10,709 nt of DNA from Burkholderiaceae bacterium (lineage in GTDB: Bacteria > Pseudomonadota > Gammaproteobacteria > Burkholderiales > Burkholderiaceae_C): contig JAFMJA010000072.1 in assembly GCA_017853735.1 (NCBI GenBank), forward strand, positions 1-10,709, in the 5' to 3' direction. The notes beneath the pieces are model-generated. The model did not search any database. It was not told the origin of the DNA and was given only the letters and a program-made list of their open reading frames with translations. Shown one piece after another: positions 6,239-10,709 of this stretch (its first letter is position 1; each line of letters starts with the position of its first letter). Made by a program: the position numbers and the translations under genes.

Positions 6239-7156
6239 ATGTCGAAAAAACTCAAGCATTACCTTCAGTTTTCCAACTTCACGGCGGATGAATACGCCTA
6301 TCTGTTCGAACGTGCTGCGCTGATCAAAAGAAAATTCAAGGCCTACGAAAAGCACCATCCCCTGACCGACCGTACGCTGGCACTCATCTTCGAGAAAGCT
6401 TCCACCCGTACCCGGGTGAGCTTCGAGGCTGGCATGTATCAATTGGGAGGTAGTGTGGTTCACCTGACCACAGGTGACAGCCAGTTAGGACGTGCCGAGC
6501 CCATCGAAGACAGCGCCCGCGTCATCAGCCGCATGGTCGATCTGGTGATGATTCGTACTTTTGAGCAGACCAAGATCGATCGTTTCGCCGAGTATTCCCG
6601 GGTGCCGGTGATCAACGGCCTGACCAATGAATTTCACCCCTGCCAAATCATGGCCGACATCTTCACTTTCATCGAGCATCGTGGCTCGATCCGGGGCAAG
6701 ACCGTGGCCTGGGTTGGTGACGGCAACAATATGGCCAATACCTGGTTGCAGGCCGCTCAGTTGCTGGACTTCACTGTTCATGTCAGCACGCCACGCGGCT
6801 ACGAGATTGACCGTGCCGTGGCTGGTGTCAGGAATGATTGCTACCGGGTATTCAAGGACCCGATGCTGGCCTGCGCCAATGCCGATCTGGTGACCACCGA
6901 TGTATGGACCAGTATGGGCTTTGAGGCTGAAAACGAAGCGCGCAAAAAAGCCTTTGCAGATTGGTGCGTTGATATGGACATGATGCGCACGGCCAAGTCA
7001 GACGCTCTCTTCATGCATTGCCTTCCCGCGCACCGGGGAGAGGAAGTGGATGTAGATGTGATTGATGGTCCGCAATCTGTGGTGTGGGATGAAGCCGAAA
7101 ACCGGTTGCATGTGCAGAAGGCTCTGATGGAGTACCTGCTGCTGGGTCAGCTCTGA
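6239..7156 (+). CDS. argF: Ornithine carbamoyltransferase
   Basis: A 305-residue cytosolic enzyme that joins carbamoyl phosphate and ornithine into citrulline. Motifs seen: FEKASTRTR at 51-59 (carbamoyl phosphate loop), HPCQ at 133-136, VGDGNNMANTW at 159-169, the SMG loop in DVWTSMG at 221-227, and the catalytic HCLPAHRGEE at 260-269 with Cys261. The length is that of the short, biosynthetic (anabolic) form rather than the longer catabolic ArcB type. The start is 13 bases after the argD stop, without an obvious ribosome binding site, so translation may depend partly on argD. The TGA stop overlaps the next gene's ATG. No argG follows within the window. Confidence 0.97.
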   Translation: MSKKLKHYLQFSNFTADEYAYLFERAALIKRKFKAYEKHHPLTDRTLALIFEKASTRTRVSFEAGMYQLGGSVVHLTTGDSQLGRAEPIEDSARVISRMVDLVMIRTFEQTKIDRFAEYSRVPVINGLTNEFHPCQIMADIFTFIEHRGSIRGKTVAWVGDGNNMANTWLQAAQLLDFTVHVSTPRGYEIDRAVAGVRNDCYRVFKDPMLACANADLVTTDVWTSMGFEAENEARKKAFADWCVDMDMMRTAKSDALFMHCLPAHRGEEVDVDVIDGPQSVVWDEAENRLHVQKALMEYLLLGQL

Positions 7157-7461
7157 TGTCCACCTGCACCGAGTGCGGAGCATGCTGTGCCAGCTTTCGG
7201 GTTGACTTTGCAGTCTACGAAGTTGAGGGCATGGGCGGTCAGGTGCCGGAAGGGCTGGCGGTGCAGGTCAATGGCAGCACCTGCCGCATGAGAGGCACCG
7301 ATCACGTCCCGATTCGTTGCGCAGCATTGACTGGGAATATTGGCGAACAGGTCAGTTGTTCCATCTACGAGTGGCGCCCTTCACCCTGTCGTGAGTTCGG
7401 TGAAGGCGATTACGCCTGCAACAAGGCGCGCGCAAGGCACGGCCTATGCGTGCTGCAATGA
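7156..7461 (+). CDS. YkgJ family Cys-cluster protein (putative metal-binding)
   Basis: A 101-residue protein with ten Cys, at residues 4, 7, 10, 11, 43, 55, 68, 78, 88 and 98. The opening CTECGACC and the later CSIYEWRPSPCREF are the marks of the YkgJ family (putative zinc- or iron-chelating domain). The family's function is not settled; an Fe-S or zinc site is inferred from the Cys pattern. No signal peptide is seen. Its ATG shares the last A of the argF stop (TGATG), so it is probably made by coupled translation with ArgF. This places a possible metal-binding protein in the arginine unit. The short proteins of this family are commonly seen as lone hypothetical genes, so a direct part in arginine synthesis is not shown. 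Confidence 0.85.
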   Translation: MSTCTECGACCASFRVDFAVYEVEGMGGQVPEGLAVQVNGSTCRMRGTDHVPIRCAALTGNIGEQVSCSIYEWRPSPCREFGEGDYACNKARARHGLCVLQ

Positions 7462-7668
7462 ACCGCGCAAATTCGAGCCAGCTCCCCAGCCAGTTCAGCC
7501 TCAGGACCCCGTCTCGTCTGCTTTTTCAGGCCAACTCCTGTCCTGCTGTTGCGGTTTGGAGGGATCTATTTGCAAGGCCGCTGTGAAAGCACCGGCAAGG
7601 AGCATGCGCAACACAGTCGACATATTTCGGGATTTGTTGTCCCAGGTCCAACTTCCTATTGACCTGTC
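7462..7668. other. Convergent intergenic region with AGGTC inverted repeats
   Basis: This 207-base stretch lies between the ends of ykgJ (+) and the SHOCT gene (-). It has no strong terminator. CAGGTC (7643-7648) and GACCTG (7661-7666) can pair, and TGACCT (7660-7665) can instead pair with AGGTCA (7679-7684), which lies inside the SHOCT gene end; the two hairpins exclude each other. Short open frames exist on both strands, of which the minus-strand one is listed separately. Confidence 0.4.
7501..7623 (-). CDS. Possible small secreted or membrane-anchored peptide (40 aa)
   Basis: An ATG-started frame of 40 residues, 45 bases downstream of the SHOCT gene and on the same strand. The N terminus (STVLRMLLAGAFTAALQ) is a short hydrophobic stretch with one Arg, like a small signal or anchor. 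The rest (from IDPSKPQQQD) is polar and charged. There is no recognisable ribosome binding site and I know no matching family. It could be the third gene of the Spy-like/SHOCT unit, or chance. A 42-residue frame on the + strand overlaps it, so at most one is likely real. Confidence 0.22.
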   Translation of the reverse strand: MSTVLRMLLAGAFTAALQIDPSKPQQQDRSWPEKADETGS

Positions 7669-7914
7669 TCAGGGCTTGAGGTCATCGCGTTTGCGCAGGA
7701 ACTCCTCGCGGTCGATGTCGCCACGAGCATAACGCTCATTCAATATTTCGAGCGCTGTCTTGTGATCAGCCACTGATCGTTGCTGCTTGCCTGCACCCAT
7801 GGCCATGCGCACAACAGCCACCACTCCGGCCAACAACAGCCCCCAGAAAAGCAACATGCCCAAGAATCCAAAACCCATGGCACCCCATCCCCAACCGTAT
7901 CCATCAAACATCAT
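7669..7914 (-). CDS. Small membrane protein with C-terminal SHOCT domain
   Basis: An 81-residue protein. Residues 1-16 are rich in Gly, Trp, Met and Phe. About 17-37 form one transmembrane helix (LGMLLFWGLLLAGVVAVVR), followed by a basic linker (GAGKQQR). Residues 54-80, ALEILNERYARGDIDREEFLRKRDDLK, match the SHOCT (short C-terminal) domain, a small helical module thought to aid oligomerisation or contacts. A GTG further upstream at 7932 is in frame, but AGGAG (7921-7925) lies 6 bases before ATG 7914, which I take as the start; ATG 7911 is equally possible. It follows the Spy-like gene after 39 bases on the same strand, so the two probably form an operon. Similar small TM-SHOCT proteins are common near metal-handling genes, which suggests, without proving, a role in the envelope. 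Confidence 0.83.
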   Translation of the reverse strand: MMFDGYGWGWGAMGFGFLGMLLFWGLLLAGVVAVVRMAMGAGKQQRSVADHKTALEILNERYARGDIDREEFLRKRDDLKP

Positions 7915-7920
7915 GATGAT

Positions 7921-7925
7921 CTCCT
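7921..7925 (-). promoter_or_regulatory. Ribosome binding site of the SHOCT gene
   Basis: AGGAG on the minus strand, 6 bases before ATG 7914 and 9 before ATG 7911. It lies inside the longer GTG-started frame (7932) and so argues against that start. Confidence 0.75.
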
Positions 7926-7953
7926 GAAACACCTTGCCCCAAAGCGCCCGTCA

Positions 7954-8556
7954 TCATTCGGCGCCCATCATCCACCCACGACCCAAGCGGCGCAATCTTT
8001 CTTTCTGCTCTTTGCTCAATATTGCCTCGATGCGGTTGTGGGCATCCACTGATGATTCAAGCAATTGCCGTCGCAGTTCTGCAATCTTCATACTTTGCCT
8101 GCCGATGGCTGCGGGATCCCGCTTTTCCGCGTGAAAGAGATCTCGCAACATGGCCTGTTCATCCAGCAATTTGCCCATGGTCTCCCAATTTTTCTTGCGT
8201 AGCTCCTCATGAATCTGGGCCAGCTTTGAGCGCTGTTGATCGTTCAGATCAAGCATGCGAAATGCGTGTCCGCCCATGCCCATCATGTCGTGGCCGCCAT
8301 AGCCCATCATGGGTCCCATGGGTCCCATGGGTCCCATGGGGCCCATGGGGCCCCAGTCACGATCCAGCCGGTCATTGCCTTCCCATCCCGGTCCCTGGCG
8401 GTAGCCCTGGTAGGGACCCATCATTCCGTGGCCGGACCCAAACCAGCGTTCCATCCAGGAAGGTGGTGCGTTTGAATTCTGTGGTGAGGTTTGCGCCATC
8501 AGTCCAGCTGAGGACAGAAACATACTGCACGCTGCAAGCAGCAAAGTAATTTTCAT
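7954..8556 (-). CDS. Met-rich Spy/CpxP-like periplasmic protein
   Basis: A 200-residue exported protein. Residues 1-21 (MKITLLLAACSMFLSSAGLMA) form a signal peptide, with likely cleavage after Ala21. Residues about 30-100 are rich in Gly, Pro, Met, Trp and His: GSGHGMMGPYQGYRQGPG, then five GPM units (69-83), then MMGYGGHDMMGMGGH. From about 102 there is a helical part with LTxxQ-like segments, LDLNDQQRSKLAQIHEELRKKNW and ILSKEQKERL, typical of Spy/CpxP-type periplasmic chaperones, and a charged tail ending RGWMMGAE. Met and His clusters of this kind can bind copper or silver, so a metal-buffering or metal-stress chaperone role is inferred. Start ATG 8556 is preferred over ATG 8568 because GGAG lies 6 bases upstream and the signal peptide begins at once. 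The SHOCT gene follows. Confidence 0.82.
   Translation of the reverse strand: MKITLLLAACSMFLSSAGLMAQTSPQNSNAPPSWMERWFGSGHGMMGPYQGYRQGPGWEGNDRLDRDWGPMGPMGPMGPMGPMMGYGGHDMMGMGGHAFRMLDLNDQQRSKLAQIHEELRKKNWETMGKLLDEQAMLRDLFHAEKRDPAAIGRQSMKIAELRRQLLESSVDAHNRIEAILSKEQKERLRRLGRGWMMGAE
8309..8353. repeat. Five tandem 9-base units encoding Gly-Pro-Met
   Basis: On the + strand the unit ATGGGTCCC occurs three times and ATGGGGCCC twice, head to tail and in frame, so each unit encodes one Gly-Pro-Met on the minus strand. Units in the same array differ by a single base, which points to recent expansion by slippage or unequal crossing-over. Copy number could change without shifting the frame. Confidence 0.92.
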
Positions 8557-8562
8557 CGGATT

Positions 8563-8566
8563 CTCC
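8563..8566 (-). promoter_or_regulatory. Ribosome binding site of the Spy-like gene
   Basis: GGAG on the minus strand with a 6-base spacer to ATG 8556. It selects this start over the in-frame ATG at 8568, which has nothing comparable upstream. Confidence 0.65.
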
Positions 8567-8590
8567 AAACAGCCTCAGTCACTCTGCAAA

Positions 8591-8608
8591 GCCCTGGATA
8601 TGCAGGGC
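8591..8608. other. GC-rich hairpin in the leader of the Spy-like gene
   Basis: GCCCTG (8591-8596) and CAGGGC (8603-8608) flank a 6-base loop, 35 bases before ATG 8556. CTGCA (8584-8588) and TGCAG (8601-8605) could pair instead, excluding the first stem. This might tune translation, but arms this short can arise by chance. Confidence 0.35.
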
Positions 8609-8630
8609 AAGGTTCAGAATGACTCAAGTG

Positions 8631-8636
8631 ATTAGA
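8631..8636 (-). promoter_or_regulatory. Candidate -10 element upstream of the Spy-like gene
   Basis: The minus strand reads TCTAAT, five of six to TATAAT. A start near 8624 would put the FNR-type box centre about 60 bases upstream, close to the -61.5 position of class I FNR sites. A 5-base inverted repeat, GACTC (8621-8625) and GAGTC (8635-8639), surrounds it. No convincing -35 is seen. Confidence 0.3.
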
Positions 8637-8675
8637 GTCCGATTGAGCGTGAGAGTTAGCTGGGAATCAGAAAGA

Positions 8676-8691
8676 CTTGATAAAAATCAAG
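8676..8691. promoter_or_regulatory. FNR/Anr-type binding site
   Basis: TTGAT (8677-8681), four bases, ATCAA (8686-8690): a perfect match to the FNR/Anr consensus TTGAT-N4-ATCAA, with one more C/G pair outside, giving CTTGATAAAAATCAAG. It is 120 bases before the Spy-like start and past the end of the lactonase gene, so the Spy-like/SHOCT unit is the only sensible target. This implies control by oxygen level through an Fe-S Crp-family regulator. The same hairpin could act as a weak terminator of the lactonase gene, but the short AT-rich stem and lack of a T-run make that less likely. Confidence 0.68.
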
Positions 8692-8750
8692 CGCCTTGGT
8701 TTCAATTTTTTCGGACTGGCAAGTCACTGGGTATTGGAAATTTTTGGTGG

Positions 8751-9746
8751 TCAGTCTGCACCCAATGCGTTGGTATAAAGCGCATAGACTGAGTGGCTGG
8801 CAGCCATGAACAGGCGGTTGCGTTTGATACCCCCAAAGCAGACATTGGCACAGCGCTCGGGCAGGTGAATATGTGCAATGGCCTTGCCGTCTGATGCAAA
8901 GACCCGCACCCCATCCAGACCTTCGGGCTCAACACCTAGCCGGCCGTCACTGCCCCAGCCGCACCAGAGATTGCCGTCGGTATCGACTGCGATGCCATCA
9001 ATCGCTCCTGCACCCAGTGCGTCGATGAGCAGTCGTTTGCCGGACAGTTGCCCCTGATCACTCAGGTCATAGGCCCAAATCCGGCGATGGGGCGTAGATC
9101 GGCTCTCAACGATATAGATCACGGATTCATCGGGCGAGAAAGCCAGGCCATTGGGTCCAGCCAGGTCGCTCAGCACCTGCTGCAGTTCGCCCGAAGGCGC
9201 CAGACGATACACCGCATGCGGCAGCTCAGATTTAGCCAGATCACCTTCCCAATGACCCAAAATGCCAAAAGGCGGATCGGTGAACCAGACTGAACCATCG
9301 CGCCGACAGATGATGTCGTTGGGTGAATTCAGGCGCATGCCCTGATAGTGGTCGGCCAGCACAGTGATCGAGCCATCGTATTCGGTGCGGGTCACCCGCC
9401 TACCCCCGTGTTCGCAGCTCAGCAATCGACCTTGACGGTCGCGGGCATTGCCATTCGTATAGCCCGATGGCGAACGGAACACGCTCACCATGCCCGAGCA
9501 TTCATCCCAACGCAGGATGCGATTGCTTGGTATGTCGGACACCAGCAGATACCGGCCGTCACCCACCCACAGCGGGCCCTCGGCCCAACGCAGTCCAGTG
9601 AACAGGCGCTCCACCGAGGCGCTGAAGAGGCGATATTTGAGAAAACGCTCATCCAAAACCTCGATACGCGGATCGGGGTACCTGGGATTGGTCACAAAAG
9701 GAGGATGAAAGTCCCCACCGAGGTTCAGATCAGGGTAATCTGTCAT
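8751..9746 (-). CDS. SMP-30/gluconolactonase family lactonase
   Basis: A 331-residue protein of the SMP-30/gluconolaconase/LRE family, a six-bladed beta-propeller that hydrolyses sugar lactones using one divalent metal. The metal ligands expected for the family are visible: Glu56 in WAEGPLW, Asn143 in NSPNDI, Asn199 in GPNGLAFSPD and Asp250 in IDGIAVD. Blade repeats such as SVWFTDPPFG and NLWCGWGSDGRLG follow the family pattern. About 45 residues precede the first blade, as in gluconolactonase-type members. No signal peptide is seen, so it is probably cytosolic. ATG 9746 begins one base after the TRAP permease stop, so translation is probably coupled. The pairing suggests uptake of a sugar acid or lactone followed by ring opening. 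The exact substrate cannot be told. Confidence 0.9.
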   Translation of the reverse strand: MTDYPDLNLGGDFHPPFVTNPRYPDPRIEVLDERFLKYRLFSASVERLFTGLRWAEGPLWVGDGRYLLVSDIPSNRILRWDECSGMVSVFRSPSGYTNGNARDRQGRLLSCEHGGRRVTRTEYDGSITVLADHYQGMRLNSPNDIICRRDGSVWFTDPPFGILGHWEGDLAKSELPHAVYRLAPSGELQQVLSDLAGPNGLAFSPDESVIYIVESRSTPHRRIWAYDLSDQGQLSGKRLLIDALGAGAIDGIAVDTDGNLWCGWGSDGRLGVEPEGLDGVRVFASDGKAIAHIHLPERCANVCFGGIKRNRLFMAASHSVYALYTNALGAD

Positions 9747-9747
9747 A

Positions 9748-10709
9748 TCACAGTCCCATCAAACGAGGCAGCCAAAGTGACAGCCAGGGAACATAGGTCA
9801 CCAGCAGCAACACCAGCAGCAAGGCAGCAAAGAATGGAAGCATGGCCTGGGTCACCACCCCGATGCGTAGTCGGGCCACCGCGCTACCAACAAATAAGAC
9901 CGAACCAACCGGGGGAGTAATGAGTCCGATGCCCAGGTTGACCATCATGATCATGCCGAAATGCACCGGGTCCACGCCCATGAGCTTGACCACTGGCAAG
10001 AGTATGGGCGTCAGAATCAAGATCAGGGGGGCCATGTCCATCAAGGTGCCCAGACAAAGCAGCAGCAGATTGATCATGAGCAGAATCACATATTTGTTAT
10101 CGGACAGGCTGGTCAGGAAACTGGTGATCTTCAGCGGGATCTGCATCAGGGTCATCAGGTAGCCAAAGGCCGCGGCGAAGCCGATCAGGATCATCACGAT
10201 GGTGACAGTTTTGACCGTACGATGCACCAGCTTGGGCAAGTCGCGCCATTTGTAGTCACGATAGATGAACATGGTGACAAAAAATGCCCAGACCACAGCA
10301 ATCGATGCGGATTCATTGGCGGTGAATACTCCGCTCAGAATTCCCCCGAGGATGATGAAGATGGTCATCAGTCCCCAGAGCGCATCACCAGCAATCTTGA
10401 GGGCCTGCCGCAAGGGTATTTTTTCACCGCGTGGAAAGTTGTGACGGTGCGCCATGATCATGCAAAGAATTGCCAGCACCAGACCCAAGAGCAAGCCGGG
10501 CAATACGCCAGCCATGAACAGCGCAGCAATCGAAACACTGCCCCCAGCAGCCAGTGAATACAGCACAGCGTTGTGGCTTGGAGGAATCAGGATCGCCTGC
10601 ACCGAGCCACTGACAGTGACCGCAGTGGCGAACGGGCGTGGATAACCCTTTTTCTCCATTTCCGGGATTAGCACCGAGCCGATCGAGGCAGTGTCGGCCA
10701 CTGAAGAAC
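9748..10709 (-). CDS. TRAP transporter large permease, DctM type (N-terminal part missing)
   Basis: The gene enters from the right edge; about 320 C-terminal residues are present, against roughly 425 in a full DctM subunit. DctM is the large membrane subunit of tripartite ATP-independent periplasmic transporters, which use an ion gradient and a periplasmic binding protein. The visible start has SSVADTASIGSVLIPEM, the family's signature (G)SSVADxAxIGxxxIP. Then come IPPSHNAVLYSLAAGGSVSIAALFMAGVLPG, many hydrophobic segments, NESASIAVVWAFF, DMAPLILILTPILLPV and NLGIGLITPPVGSVLFVGSAVA, all DctM marks. Its stop is one base before the lactonase start, so the lactonase probably acts on the imported compound or a derivative. 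The small permease and binding protein are expected further right, outside the window. A GTG at 10701 is internal and not the start. Confidence 0.93.
   Translation of the reverse strand, partial: SSVADTASIGSVLIPEMEKKGYPRPFATAVTVSGSVQAILIPPSHNAVLYSLAAGGSVSIAALFMAGVLPGLLLGLVLAILCMIMAHRHNFPRGEKIPLRQALKIAGDALWGLMTIFIILGGILSGVFTANESASIAVVWAFFVTMFIYRDYKWRDLPKLVHRTVKTVTIVMILIGFAAAFGYLMTLMQIPLKITSFLTSLSDNKYVILLMINLLLLCLGTLMDMAPLILILTPILLPVVKLMGVDPVHFGMIMMVNLGIGLITPPVGSVLFVGSAVARLRIGVVTQAMLPFFAALLLVLLLVTYVPWLSLWLPRLMGL

Noticed and set aside
7340..7732. A 130-codon + strand frame spanning the end of ykgJ, the junction and the end of the SHOCT gene
   Set aside because: It overlaps two better genes in different frames and has no ribosome binding site or family motif.
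8022..8549. A 175-codon + strand frame with VPWVPWVPWGPWGP
   Set aside because: Its repeats are the reverse-strand reading of the GPM minisatellite of the Spy-like gene, which has a signal peptide and ribosome binding site.
9961..10557. A 198-codon + strand frame opposite the TRAP permease
   Set aside because: Its His/Gln/Asp-rich composition is the complement of hydrophobic membrane codons; the permease reading is certain.

Overview
The window looks like a chromosomal segment of a betaproteobacterium of the order Burkholderiales, most likely Comamonadaceae or a close relative. The best evidence is ribosomal protein S20, whose start (MASGKPKKKNPRLASGRKR) and overall sequence match the comamonad form. 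The gene set is mostly core metabolism. I see no phage, insertion sequence, CRISPR array, rRNA or tRNA.

Left part (1-4337): the 3' end of purM is followed closely by a major facilitator superfamily transporter on the + strand. Convergent to these, and read leftward, is a two-gene unit of murJ (lipid II flippase) and a SirB1/transglutaminase-like TPR protein, joined by a TGATG stop/start overlap. rpsT diverges from murJ, with its own extended -10 promoter and a good ribosome binding site.

Middle (4338-7461): rpsT and a small DUF3579 gene converge on a symmetrical terminator. DUF3579 diverges from an arginine unit, argD-argF-ykgJ. Acetylornithine aminotransferase and ornithine carbamoyltransferase are followed by a Cys-rich YkgJ-type protein whose start overlaps the argF stop. 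The 246-base DUF3579/argD interval holds a cluster of overlapping AT-rich palindromes with dyads 10.5 bases apart. It also holds a terminator-like hairpin ending about 20 bases before the argD start. I infer that arginine synthesis may be controlled here by both an operator and an attenuator-like leader.

Right part (7462-10709), all leftward: a partial TRAP transporter large permease (dctM type) is followed one base later by an SMP-30/gluconolactonase-type lactonase, which suggests uptake and lactone hydrolysis of a sugar acid or sugar derivative. After a 194-base gap with a perfect FNR/Anr-type box (TTGAT-N4-ATCAA) comes a two-gene envelope module. It encodes a Met-rich, Spy/CpxP-like periplasmic protein with five in-register Gly-Pro-Met units and a small membrane protein with a C-terminal SHOCT domain. 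This possibly oxygen-regulated module and the argD control region are the most interesting parts of the window. All functional assignments rest on reading the translations and recalling family motifs; no database search was run.
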